DNA of 64,000 nucleotides, taken from NCBI RefSeq assembly GCF_016587435.1, contig NZ_BNJJ01000007.1:248001-312000 (forward strand). Direction: 5' to 3'. Both the position numbers and the translations under genes were made by a program. Position 1 is the stretch's first letter. Each line of letters starts with the position of its first letter. The stretch comes from Dictyobacter formicarum (lineage in GTDB: Bacteria > Chloroflexota > Ktedonobacteria > Ktedonobacterales > Ktedonobacteraceae). The notes under the pieces are model-generated. The model worked only from the letters and a program-made list of their open reading frames with translations. It ran no database searches and was not told the DNA's origin. Positions 22,219-30,298 of the stretch are shown here, piece after piece.

Positions 22219-22794
22219 ATGGTTATGATCAAACAAACACCCATGCCTGCCTTATGTGATACGTGCTCGCTGAGCTTGACCGTGAATGGCCAGCGCTATG
22301 AACGGTGTGTACCCGCGCGCTTACTCCTCTCGGATTTCCTGCGTCACGAACTGCACCTCACTGGTACTCATGTCGGATGTGAGCATGGTGTCTGTGGCTG
22401 CTGTACAATTCTCCTCAATGGTGAGCCCGTCCGTTCCTGCCTGATGCTGGCGGTGCAGGTCGATGGGATGGATCTCACTACTATTGAAGGCTTCTCCGGG
22501 CCAGAAGAGCCATTGCATCCCATTCAACAGGCGTTCCGTGAGAAGCATGCTCTACAATGCGGTTTTTGTACACCTGGCATCATTGTCTCAGTGCACGCGC
22601 TGTTGCGTGAGCATCCCATGCCTACAGAGGAAGAGATTCGGCACGGCCTCTCCGGGAACCTCTGTCGCTGTACCGGATATCAGAATATCGTTGCGGCAGT
22701 CAAATGCGCGGCCGTGTATCTGGCTGAGCAAAGCCCAATACATTCATTTAACGAAAATAACGAGCGAAAGCAACACGAAAGACGAAACACGTAG
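22219..22794 (+). CDS. Molybdenum hydroxylase 2Fe-2S subunit (CoxS/XdhC type)
   Basis: 191 residues from the ATG at 22219, with TAAGGAG 7 bases upstream. Both clusters are present: plant-type CEHGVCGCC near residue 55 and the second cluster CGFCTPG plus NLCRCTGY. The subunit carries electrons from the molybdenum site to FAD. The normal family C-terminus is reached at about VYLAEQ; the last 20 residues (rich in N, E, K, R, H) and the TAG stop are encoded by the start of a repeat unit, so a repeat insertion seems to have replaced the original end. Confidence 0.92.
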   Translation: MVMIKQTPMPALCDTCSLSLTVNGQRYERCVPARLLLSDFLRHELHLTGTHVGCEHGVCGCCTILLNGEPVRSCLMLAVQVDGMDLTTIEGFSGPEEPLHPIQQAFREKHALQCGFCTPGIIVSVHALLREHPMPTEEEIRHGLSGNLCRCTGYQNIVAAVKCAAVYLAEQSPIHSFNENNERKQHERRNT

Positions 22795-22820
22795 GTGCGA
22801 CCGCAAGGGTCGCACCTACG
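22790..22820 (-). repeat. GTAGGT hairpin unit containing the coxS-like stop codon
   Basis: CGTAGGTGCGACC and GGTCGCACCTACG are perfect 13-base inverted arms around GCAAG (CTTGC on the minus strand). The TAG of GTAGGT at 22792-22794 is the stop codon of the 2Fe-2S subunit. The stretch after it (AATTCCTCTTTTCTTGTTG) resembles the right end of the element at 54.4-54.6 kb. Confidence 0.8.
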
Positions 22821-22896
22821 AATTCCTCTTTTCTTGTTGATCCCTTTGGTTTGTCCTATTCATAAATAAGCAGAATAAAAGGAAGGAAGGGGAAAC

Positions 22897-25275
22897 ATGG
22901 CTACGCGCTGGTTTGGCGCTTCTGTTCAACGTAATGAAGATCCCCGTCTTCTCCGTGGGCAGGGCGTCTATGTCGATGATATTGACTTGCCGGAGATGCT
23001 TCATGCGGCGGTTTTACGCAGCCCTTACGCGCGAGCAAAGATTGTGCGTATCGATGCGAAGGCAGCCAGCAGTTTTCCAGGCGTGCACCTGGTTCTTACC
23101 GCCGCTGACCTGGGTGATGTGCTGGAGCCATCGCCACTGCTGATACCGCATCAAGCGCTGACGCAGCCCCGTACACAGCTTCCCCTGGCTCTTCACGAGG
23201 TACGTTATGTGGGAGAAGCGGTCGCTTTTATTGTGGCGGATAGCCGCTATGTTGCCGAGGATGCTCTAGAGTTGATCGATGTAGAGTATGAGCCGTTGCC
23301 CGCTGTTCATAGCCTGGCGATAGCATCCGCTCCGGATGCCCCACTCGTGCACGAAGGCGTCCAGGGCAATGTAGCGGCCCACCTGGTACAAAGCGTTGGC
23401 AATCCTGATGAGGTGCTGGCCAATGCCCCCCATGTCATACGCGAGCAGTTCCAAATGGAACGGGGTGCGGCCATGCCGATGGAGTGTCGCGGTATCGTTG
23501 CTCGCTGGGATCGCTATGAACAGATGCTTACCTGCTGGATATCTACGCAAGCTCCCATCCCGATTCGCAATGGCCTGTCTGCAATCTTCCACCTGCCAGA
23601 GCACAAAGTACGGGTTATTGCCCCTGATGTTGGTGGTGGGTTTGGCGCAAAAATTATGCTCTTCTATCCTGAGGAGATCCTGGCTCCATTTGCCACTATG
23701 CGCCTGGGCAGGCCCGTCAAGTGGATTGAGGATAGGCGAGAGAACTTTATCTCGACCAACCAGGAACGCGGTCAGCTGCACGAGGTGGAATACGCCTTCG
23801 ATGACCAGGGATTGCTGCTCGCTGTGCGCGACGTATTTCTACACGATACGGGAGCCTATACCCCCTACGGTATTATCGTGCCCATTATTACCGCCTGTTC
23901 ATTGCCAGGTCCCTATCGACTCAAACACTATGCCAGCGATTGCCGGGTCTTATATACCAACAAAGTCCCGGTGAGCCCATATCGTGGAGCTGGTCGTCCC
24001 CATGCTGTTTTTGTGATGGAGCGTATCATGGATCGGATCGCCCTTGAATTGCAGATGGATCGCCTGGAGGTACGCTCACGCAATTTTATTCGCCCCCATG
24101 AGTTTCCCTGGGACGTTGGCCTTGTTTACCAGGATGGCGGACCAACACGCTATGATAGTGGGAACTACCAGGCCGCCCTTGATAAACTCAAGGTTTTACT
24201 CGATTATGACACCTTTGCGACGCGACAGGCACAGGCCCGGTCGCAGGGGTGCTACCTGGGACTTGGGATCGGCTATTACGTTGAGGGAACGTCGATTGGT
24301 CCTTACGAAGGGGCCCACGTACGTGTCGAGACCGATGGTCATGTCTTTGTTTCTACTGGAGTTACGTCACAGGGACAGGCCCACCAGACGGTTTTCGCGC
24401 AGATCGTAGCTGAGCAACTTGGGGTTGAGCCGCAAGATGTCCTGGTAACGACGGGAGACTCGCAGGCTTTCTACTGGGGTGTAGGAACCTTTGCCAGTCG
24501 TGCCGCCACGGTCGCTGGTTCGGCGGTACACCTGGCAGCTGTCAAAGTGCGTGAAAAAGTGAAGGCGCTGGCTGCTGATCTGTTTGAAGCGTCATCGGAG
24601 GATATAGAACTGGCTGCAGGCAAGGTGTTTGTCAGGGGAGCGCCTCAGCGATCTCTGACATTGGGACAGCTGGCCATTAAAGCCAATCCGTTGCGCTATA
24701 CGTATGGTGAAAACGCACGCGCGCTGGCCGCGATGAACCTGGCTGCCGCACGACCTGGAGCCGCCCTACCGCCAGAACGTGGCGCGCCTGGACTGGAAGC
24801 CGATGGATTTTACAGTCCACCTCATGGAAGCTTTGCTAGCGGTGTGCATGGGGCTATCATTGAGGTCGATCTGCCCACCGGTATGGTCTCGTTTGTGAAG
24901 TACGTAGCGGTTCACGATTGCGGACGACTGATCAATCCGCTGATAGTGGAAGGACAGGTACATGGTGGCGTAGCGCAAGGAATAGGCGGAGCCTTTTTTG
25001 AGCGTCTGGTCTATGATGAGACGGCGCAGTTGCTCAGCTCTACCTTTATGGATTATCTCATCCCAACTGCTGCCGAGATCCCTGATATCACCGTTGAGCA
25101 TATCGAGACACCATCACCGCTCAATCCACTGGGCATGAAGGGGGTCGGTGAAGCTGGCGTCATTCCTGTAGCTGCCCTCTTTGCGTCGGCACTCGATGAC
25201 GCGCTTTCACCATGGCATATACGCATCCGCGAGATGCCTTTGCACCCATGCCGCTTACATGAAATCTTACAATAG
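22897..25275 (+). CDS. Molybdenum hydroxylase large subunit, molybdopterin-binding (CoxL/XdhA type)
   Basis: 792 residues, the usual length. The N-terminal region RNEDPRLLRGQGVYVDDI and the first cofactor motif APDVGGGFGAK are typical. The active-site loop reads PYRGAGRPHAVFVMER, as in aldehyde and N-heterocycle hydroxylases, and lacks the VAYRCSFR loop of true CO dehydrogenase. The C-terminal MKGVGEAGVIP holds the base-catalyst glutamate. It would hydroxylate a ring carbon or aldehyde with water as oxygen source. The stop codon TAG (25273-25275) lies within the left inverted repeat of a small element. Confidence 0.93.
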   Translation: MATRWFGASVQRNEDPRLLRGQGVYVDDIDLPEMLHAAVLRSPYARAKIVRIDAKAASSFPGVHLVLTAADLGDVLEPSPLLIPHQALTQPRTQLPLALHEVRYVGEAVAFIVADSRYVAEDALELIDVEYEPLPAVHSLAIASAPDAPLVHEGVQGNVAAHLVQSVGNPDEVLANAPHVIREQFQMERGAAMPMECRGIVARWDRYEQMLTCWISTQAPIPIRNGLSAIFHLPEHKVRVIAPDVGGGFGAKIMLFYPEEILAPFATMRLGRPVKWIEDRRENFISTNQERGQLHEVEYAFDDQGLLLAVRDVFLHDTGAYTPYGIIVPIITACSLPGPYRLKHYASDCRVLYTNKVPVSPYRGAGRPHAVFVMERIMDRIALELQMDRLEVRSRNFIRPHEFPWDVGLVYQDGGPTRYDSGNYQAALDKLKVLLDYDTFATRQAQARSQGCYLGLGIGYYVEGTSIGPYEGAHVRVETDGHVFVSTGVTSQGQAHQTVFAQIVAEQLGVEPQDVLVTTGDSQAFYWGVGTFASRAATVAGSAVHLAAVKVREKVKALAADLFEASSEDIELAAGKVFVRGAPQRSLTLGQLAIKANPLRYTYGENARALAAMNLAAARPGAALPPERGAPGLEADGFYSPPHGSFASGVHGAIIEVDLPTGMVSFVKYVAVHDCGRLINPLIVEGQVHGGVAQGIGGAFFERLVYDETAQLLSSTFMDYLIPTAAEIPDITVEHIETPSPLNPLGMKGVGEAGVIPVAALFASALDDALSPWHIRIREMPLHPCRLHEILQ

Positions 25276-25391
25276 GTTCGGAGCTTGCCTCCGATTATCT
25301 CTCTGCCATTGAGAATAATTGGGAGCATGGTCATGTATCCGATTATTGTCCTCGGCGAAGAATAATAATCGGAGGCAAGCTCCGAACCTAT
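25272..25391. repeat. 120-bp MITE-like element with 27-bp perfect inverted repeats
   Basis: 25272-25298 and 25365-25391 are exact reverse complements, beginning ATAGGTTCGGAGCTTGCC. Each arm holds the hairpin unit ATAGGT, CGGAG, CTTGC, CTCCG. The 66-base core has no coding potential. The left arm supplies the stop codon of the hydroxylase large subunit. The same arm sequence begins the element at 57876-58136. Confidence 0.85.
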
Positions 25392-25509
25392 GTCTGTTAC
25401 ACTTTTCCCCATCACCATACGTGTTGATGGCAGGGGGTATATCTCTTACACAACAGACCGTATAAAGATTTTATGCAACACAGAAGTGGGGTGCTTAAGG
25501 AGAAACCTC

Positions 25510-26031
25510 TTGTTGCTGATTAAGACAAAAGCAGATTTGTCATCGTGCTTGAGCAAAGTCTGCTGGATTCTTCCCTTGATCGTTCTGCTCGTCGGGCCTA
25601 TCACCACTAGTGCCAGCGCCGCGACGCGTTCAACTTCCATCGCAACTGCTTCATCAGAGTCAGGGGATATACCTGGTTTCAGCAGATTTGTTGGTTCCTG
25701 GTATGCTCATGGGGCAGGCCTGGCTGTTCATGCGGACGGTCAGGCGCACTTTAAAGCGCGCGTTTACACCTGGTGTGGTCCTGGTGTGAAGCCACCGTGT
25801 GATTCGTTTCAGGGAGATACCATTGTCAACGGCTACACAGAAGATCTCCTGTTTTCCCGCGTATCCGGTAATGTCGCGTATGGAACCATTACCGCTGGGA
25901 ATGTGGGGCCCGTTGGTTCAAGTGTGACGATGACACTCATACCGGGAAACCAGTTGCTCTTTTCTGCAGGAAAAGGTATGGGCAATCATCTTTGTGGTCC
26001 ACAGGCGCCCGTAGGGGCGTGCGGCGCGTAG
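25510..26031 (+). CDS. Secreted protein of unknown function
   Basis: 173 residues from TTG at 25510, selected because AAGGAG lies 7 bases upstream (25497-25502); the open frame further back runs into a repeat element. The start gives a good signal peptide: a charged front, the core ILPLIVLLVG and a likely cleavage after SASA. The mature part contains GSWYAHGAGLAVHADGQAHF and RVYTWCGPGVKPPCDSF, with paired cysteines suggesting disulfides outside the cell. It appears to be a small beta-rich domain. I do not recognise a named family. A GC-rich palindrome at 26051-26070 follows the stop. Confidence 0.6.
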   Translation: MLLIKTKADLSSCLSKVCWILPLIVLLVGPITTSASAATRSTSIATASSESGDIPGFSRFVGSWYAHGAGLAVHADGQAHFKARVYTWCGPGVKPPCDSFQGDTIVNGYTEDLLFSRVSGNVAYGTITAGNVGPVGSSVTMTLIPGNQLLFSAGKGMGNHLCGPQAPVGACGA

Positions 26032-26050
26032 CTCTTTCGCGCCAAGAGAA

Positions 26051-26070
26051 GCGCCCCCGTACGGGGGCGC
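26051..26070. terminator. Perfect GC palindrome after secreted-protein gene
   Basis: GCGCCCCCGTACGGGGGCGC is a 20-base perfect palindrome 20 bases after the stop. A related arm GCGCCCGTAGGGGCGT lies at the gene end. No T-run follows, so it may end transcription or be another repeat. Confidence 0.4.
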
Positions 26071-26180
26071 TGTAAGCGCATAGCGTCAGGAGTCGCAGGC
26101 GCGAAATGTCTGGCTTTCAGACACACTCTGAGACGAGAGGGCAGGCGGGCAGAGAAACCACAAACGGGGTACAGGGCGCA

Positions 26181-26507
26181 TTATACTGTTGGAAGCGCGA
26201 ATGTGCCGCCGCCCGCTTTGCGCATCGCCTCCATCCCCTCGTTCATGGTAAAGAGCCGGGTCACCTCATTCACCTTCATGATGCCCGATGCCTTCACGGC
26301 CAGGTTGACTGCAGACGCCGTAATATCATCAGGCACCTCGAAAAGCGCTATGCCATCGTACGCCCCCAGGGCGTAATACAGACTGAGCAGTCTGCCACCC
26401 AGGCTCTGCACCAGCTCCTGGCTGGGAATGCTGCGGTCCTGTGGCTTCTTAATCATTGTTGCCCAGGCCTCAGGCGTGTACGTAAATTGCACCATATACG
26501 TTGCCAT
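26181..26507 (-). CDS. GYD-domain protein
   Basis: 108 residues. The pattern begins with YMVQFTYTPEAWATMIKKPQ and contains LGAYDGIALFEVPDD, the usual core of the small GYD domain family (PF08734), which has a ferredoxin-like fold and no established chemistry. The G(A)YD element that gives the family its name is visible. The gene is transcribed alone; AAGGGAAA precedes the start at a slightly long distance. Confidence 0.8.
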   Translation of the reverse strand: MATYMVQFTYTPEAWATMIKKPQDRSIPSQELVQSLGGRLLSLYYALGAYDGIALFEVPDDITASAVNLAVKASGIMKVNEVTRLFTMNEGMEAMRKAGGGTFALPTV

Positions 26508-26859
26508 TGGAGATGTTTCCCTTCTGTATTCTCACCAGGGTTGTCTCCCTGGATGATCAAGCAAATCTGTAATGAGGGAAGAATAACTATTCACATCTTC
26601 AGTATAAGTGCGTGTACAAACTGCCGGGCGCTGCGTTTTTCTAGGGGCTCTCGTTTGTATCAGCGATGCGGTAGTCCTGCGTGGCAAAATGAGCAAGATC
26701 CTCGAGCAATACACGCAGCGGATGAAACATGTGGGCCTGGTCGGTCCGAAAGTGAACGTGGACCAGGCCCAGACCGTTTTCGCCAGGACTACGCTGCCAG
26801 ACCGGATCTATGGCTTGCATGTTGGCTTGATCATGTGGCGAAAATTGTGGTATCCCGCC
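26508..26859. other. Intergenic stretch with an 11-bp inverted repeat
   Basis: No gene is convincing in these 350 bases, although a plus-strand frame is open across part of them. TGGGCCTGGTC (26732-26742) and GACCAGGCCCA (26761-26771) are perfect 11-base inverted arms with an 18-base loop, downstream of the minus-strand gene ending at 26860. Confidence 0.4.
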
Positions 26860-27321
26860 TTAGACTTTCTCCAGGCTTGCGACGCCTTGCAGTACTGCTG
26901 CCATCGGTTTGGTGAGGGGAGCACTGTGTATATAGCAACATGGGTTGTGGAGGTCGCGAGTGGGATGCCAGAGGAGTATTCCTCCCTGCGTCGTTCGCAG
27001 AGGCGTTAAAATATCTTCAGGCGTAGAGATGAGGAGGTGACGTTGTGCCTGATGACAAAAATGCTCCCAGCACCAGGCAGTGGTGGTAGTAATAGTATAC
27101 GTTCCCTCCGCCTGCTTCCGCGCGACGCAGGCGGCTGCAAGCTGGGTAATCCGCTGTTCGCTAACGTTAGTCCACCTGGATGCCCGATCAATTGCCTCAA
27201 TAATGTCAAAATAGTGATCAATTTCACAGCAGGCCGGATATCCGCATTCCAGGCAGGGCTGCGCTGGTTCATGATGGCGCTGCCATGGACGGTAATGGGC
27301 CTCAACTAAAACAGTGTTCAT
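26860..27321 (-). CDS. Hypothetical cysteine-rich protein
   Basis: 153 residues from the ATG whose first base is 27321; AAAGGA lies 9 bases upstream, which favours it over an ATG 18 bases earlier. The N-terminal part has PCLECGYPACCEIDHYFD, four cysteines in 9 residues that could bind zinc or a cluster, and a second CC pair occurs near residue 127. Threonine-rich TYTITTTTAWCWEHF lies in the middle. No hydrophobic segment is seen. I do not recognise the family. Confidence 0.5.
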   Translation of the reverse strand: MNTVLVEAHYRPWQRHHEPAQPCLECGYPACCEIDHYFDIIEAIDRASRWTNVSEQRITQLAAACVARKQAEGTYTITTTTAWCWEHFCHQAQRHLLISTPEDILTPLRTTQGGILLWHPTRDLHNPCCYIHSAPLTKPMAAVLQGVASLEKV

Positions 27322-27650
27322 GCTTACGTATCCTTTCATATTCGCCTGGACAGCGTTGTCCAGAGAACATGTTCCTGAGTTTCCCCGTGTGGGATAAGAG
27401 CAAAAATAAAGAAGAAAGGAGTGACGCCAGGCTGCATCTTCTTGAATCTGGAAGATAAATAGCAGATTTAGCCGACATGAATGTGTTCTAAAAATACATT
27501 GCTAATGCAATTTTACATTCTACGCCAGGTTACAAAATTTTCTGATTCAAATTGAATTTCTACCTCCTTATACCTTTTTAAGCTAAAAGCAAATTTTTAT
27601 CTTTTTGCATTAATAAATATAACATAGTAATTTTGGATATTCAATGTTCT

Positions 27651-27710
27651 ATAAATTTTTATTAGCTCTTCAATAGTTTTAAAACCACTGAAGAGCTAAT
27701 AAAAATTTAT
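27651..27710. repeat. Perfect 22-bp inverted repeat, AT-rich
   Basis: 27651-27672 and 27689-27710 are exact reverse complements, with GCTCTTCA/TGAAGAGC at the inner ends and an A/T-rich outer part. The loop has 16 bases. It lies in a divergent promoter region, so a shared terminator role is unlikely. Confidence 0.6.
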
Positions 27711-27752
27711 GCATGTTATGCGCAAAGCAACAAAATTCATAGCGTAAGGCCC

Positions 27753-27781
27753 TTGACAATGCTTCGCTACGATGATAGGCT
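27753..27781 (+). promoter_or_regulatory. Sigma-70-like promoter of merR
   Basis: TTGACA at 27753 and TAGGCT at 27776 are spaced 17 bases apart, directly upstream of the dyad operator and 38 bases before the merR start. Confidence 0.5.
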
Positions 27782-27783
27782 AT

Positions 27784-27808
27784 CAACGTGACGTTAACGT
27801 AACATTTG
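27784..27808. promoter_or_regulatory. MerR-type operator, copy 1
   Basis: The perfect palindrome ACGTTAACGT at 27791-27800 sits in an imperfect dyad (CAACGTG on the left, AACATTTG on the right). The same core recurs at 28231-28240 before the next gene, which suggests the regulator binds both. Confidence 0.6.
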
Positions 27809-27818
27809 GGAGCGAGCG

Positions 27819-28208
27819 ATGAATGACCGCATGCGCATAGGTGATTTGACGGAACGAGCCGGGGTAACACCTCGCACCGTTCGATACTACGAGAGCATTG
27901 GCCTGATACCACCAGGTGAGCGTGAAGGCCACGGTCAGCATTACTACACTGAAGAGACAATTGCCCGCCTGCAGAAAATTGATCAGTTAAAGAAGCTTGG
28001 ACTCAGCCTGGATGAAATACATGACGTTATTGACCTCTACTTCATTGACCCAAGTGGCATACAACCAAAACAGAAAGTCCTCGCCATCCTGCGCCAACAT
28101 CTCGCTGAGGCGGACCAGAAGATCGGTGCGCTACAGCAATTTCGTGCCGACTTACAGACCAATATCGAACGCTTCGAGCGCTGGATTGAGGAAAAAGAAC
28201 ATCAGTAG
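27819..28208 (+). CDS. MerR-family transcriptional regulator
   Basis: 129 residues. RIGDLTERAGVTPRTVRYYESIGLIPP is the MerR helix-turn-helix with its wing following (YTEETIARLQKI), then LGLSLDEIHDVIDLY and a dimerisation helix to the C-terminus. There is no cysteine suited to metal binding in the effector part, so it probably senses an organic molecule. A dyad with core ACGTTAACGT occurs both before this gene and before the next, consistent with self-control and control of the acid-sugar genes downstream. Confidence 0.9.
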   Translation: MNDRMRIGDLTERAGVTPRTVRYYESIGLIPPGEREGHGQHYYTEETIARLQKIDQLKKLGLSLDEIHDVIDLYFIDPSGIQPKQKVLAILRQHLAEADQKIGALQQFRADLQTNIERFERWIEEKEHQ

Positions 28209-28222
28209 GCTTTTTTTTATCC

Positions 28223-28248
28223 CAAACATGACGTTAACGTTATGTTTG
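28223..28248. promoter_or_regulatory. MerR-type operator, copy 2
   Basis: A 26-base dyad running from CAAACATG to TATGTTTG around ACGTTAACGT, with a single asymmetric pair. It lies 31 bases before the dehydrogenase start and matches the core of the operator before merR. Confidence 0.65.
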
Positions 28249-28278
28249 AGAGCAAATCATTCAGGAGGATTGATACAC

Positions 28279-29103
28279 ATGAGTGAAATGATCGGATTTA
28301 TCGGACTCGGCCATCTGGGTCTGCCAATGGCTACCAATCTTCTCAATGCTGGATATGCGCTCCGGGTGTACAACCGCACTGCGAGCAAAGCGGAATCTCT
28401 GGTTGCTCAGGGCGCGCAACTGGCAAGCCGACCGGTGGACGCGGTGATGAGCGGGGGGATTGTCGCAACCATTGTGTGGGATGACGCGGCCCTGGAAAGC
28501 GTCGTCATGAGCGATGGTTTTTTAGAGAAACTGGGGCCAGGCGGTATCCATCTTTCGATGAGCACAGTGTTGCCTGAAGCAGCAAAGAAGCTCGCAGCCA
28601 TCCATGCTCAACATGGCAGTGTCTATATTGAGGCTCCCATCTTTGGCAGACCCGAGGCAGCGGTCGCCCGGAATCTCTGGATTCCCATTGCAGGTCCACA
28701 CCAGGCCAAAGAACGCGTCCGACCGCTTCTTCAGGCGATGGGGGGACAGGGCATCTTCGATTTTGGCGAAGAGGTCGGCGCGGCTACGCTTGTCAAACTC
28801 GTTGGAAACTTCCTGATTGTTTCAGCAGGACACTCTATGAGAGAAGCACTCTTGATGGCCAGGAACAACGGAGTCGATCCAAAAGCAGTGATCGATATGC
28901 TGACACAAACGTTATTTCCCGCACCAATCTATCAGAGTTATGGCAAGAGGATTGCCGAAATAACTGCGCCTTTCACCCAGAATGCGATACCGCTGAAGGA
29001 TATCGGCCTCTTCAAAAAGACAGCGCAACAGGTGGAGTCACCCACACCCATCGCAAGCCTTTTGGACGATCTCTTGAGGGGCGATGAAGAAAGAATGCAT
29101 TGA
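28279..29103 (+). CDS. NAD(P)-dependent beta-hydroxyacid dehydrogenase (HIBADH family)
   Basis: 274 residues from the ATG at 28279, with AGGAGG at 28263. The Rossmann motif IGFIGLGHLGLPMATNLL opens the protein, and NRTASKA at the second strand end suggests NADP preference. The catalytic lysine is in TLVKLVGNFL. The usual substrate loop of true 3-hydroxyisobutyrate dehydrogenase (DAPVSGG) is altered to EAPIFGRPEA, a pattern seen in reductases acting on other substrates. It is the first structural gene after merR and has the shared operator. Confidence 0.85.
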   Translation: MSEMIGFIGLGHLGLPMATNLLNAGYALRVYNRTASKAESLVAQGAQLASRPVDAVMSGGIVATIVWDDAALESVVMSDGFLEKLGPGGIHLSMSTVLPEAAKKLAAIHAQHGSVYIEAPIFGRPEAAVARNLWIPIAGPHQAKERVRPLLQAMGGQGIFDFGEEVGAATLVKLVGNFLIVSAGHSMREALLMARNNGVDPKAVIDMLTQTLFPAPIYQSYGKRIAEITAPFTQNAIPLKDIGLFKKTAQQVESPTPIASLLDDLLRGDEERMH

Positions 29104-29386
29104 TGGGATAATGTATTGTATTATATACGCATATAAATATGTGAGCGCGGGCATTTATTCCTTTGCATTCTTTCACTTTCTTTCACGATGCACATTGTCA
29201 CGCAATGATTCGTGAGGAATTCGGCATCACGCTTTTGCCTCGCATGATGCTCCCGAAAAAAACGAGAGGGAGTGGTCGCACATCCACTTGATCAACCGCA
29301 CCATTTGCAGAGAGGATCAAATCCATAATTGGCGCTCTCTTTCGAGATTGATACGAAGAAGCACTACAACCGGAAAGGAGGCAATA

Positions 29387-30286
29387 ATGGCAGAGAACGA
29401 AAAGCCGCACATTGGCTTTATTGGGGTGGGCGTTATGGGCCAGCCGATGGCAAGCAATCTGTTGAAAGCTGGCTATTCCTGTACCGTGTACGATGTGAAC
29501 CCAAAGCCTGTTGCTGCACTGGTCGCTGAAGGGGCAAGCTCAGCAGAAAGTGCGCAAGCAGTGGCCGCTGCAAGCGACATCTTGATTACGATGGTTGTCA
29601 ATGATGCGCAATTCTCCGCCCTTCTCTTCGAGCCTGGACAGGCTATCCTGGCATTGAAAGAGGGTGCTATCGTGATGGGCATGAGCACCATGAGCGTCAG
29701 CATGGTGCAGAGCGCGGCGGCACGCTTGCAAGAACATGGGATTTTGTATCTGGATGCTCCTGTGAGTGGAGGAGAAGTGGGAGCGATCAACGCTACGCTG
29801 AGCATCATGGTCGGAGGACCAACCGAAATCGTGGAGCGATGCCAACCAGTCTTACAGACAATGGGATCGAATGTGTATCATGTGGGACAAAAGGTCGGTG
29901 ATGGTCAAGCGGTCAAGATGATTAATCAGTTGATGGTCTGTGTGCATAATGCTATTGCCGCTGAGGCCCTGGTATTTGGTGAACGCGCCGGATTAGACAG
30001 GACTATGCTCTATGAGATCATCACCAAAAGCGCAGGCAACAGCTGGATCTTTACTGATCGCGGACAGCGCATGGTTTCCGAGCAGTTCACTCCACCCAAG
30101 AGCGCGCTCAAGATCCTCGTCAAGGATCTCGGTTTTGTGATGGATACCGCCAACGACATGGGCCATCCCCTGCTGCTTGGCAGCGTTGCGCATCAACTAT
30201 ACAAAATGGCCCACGCAAGAGGATGGGACAACCTGGATGATTCCATCCTCATCAGACTTATGGAAGAAATTACAAGCAAGCAATAG
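29387..30286 (+). CDS. Beta-hydroxyacid dehydrogenase, threonate-dehydrogenase-like
   Basis: 299 residues from the ATG at 29387 behind AAAGGAGG. IGFIGVGVMGQPMASNLL is the NAD-binding motif, DAPVSGGEVGA the substrate loop and QAVKMINQLMV holds the catalytic lysine, so this is a canonical family member. Genes of this type beside a DUF1537 kinase and an aldolase encode L-threonate or related four-carbon acid dehydrogenases (LtnD), which oxidise C2 or C3 before phosphorylation. The SDR follows after 12 bases, which points to one operon. Confidence 0.88.
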   Translation: MAENEKPHIGFIGVGVMGQPMASNLLKAGYSCTVYDVNPKPVAALVAEGASSAESAQAVAAASDILITMVVNDAQFSALLFEPGQAILALKEGAIVMGMSTMSVSMVQSAAARLQEHGILYLDAPVSGGEVGAINATLSIMVGGPTEIVERCQPVLQTMGSNVYHVGQKVGDGQAVKMINQLMVCVHNAIAAEALVFGERAGLDRTMLYEIITKSAGNSWIFTDRGQRMVSEQFTPPKSALKILVKDLGFVMDTANDMGHPLLLGSVAHQLYKMAHARGWDNLDDSILIRLMEEITSKQ

Positions 30287-30298
30287 GAAGGGCACACC

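Larger units (their letters stand above)
27322..27818. other. AT-rich divergent region with promoter and hairpin
   Basis: About 500 AT-rich bases with no gene. They hold the 22-bp perfect inverted repeat at 27651-27710, and the merR promoter and operator at 27753-27808. Confidence 0.6.

Noticed and set aside
26106..27009. Plus-strand open frames across the GYD gene and the gap after it
   Set aside because: They lack a ribosome site and domain pattern, and one is antisense to the GYD gene.
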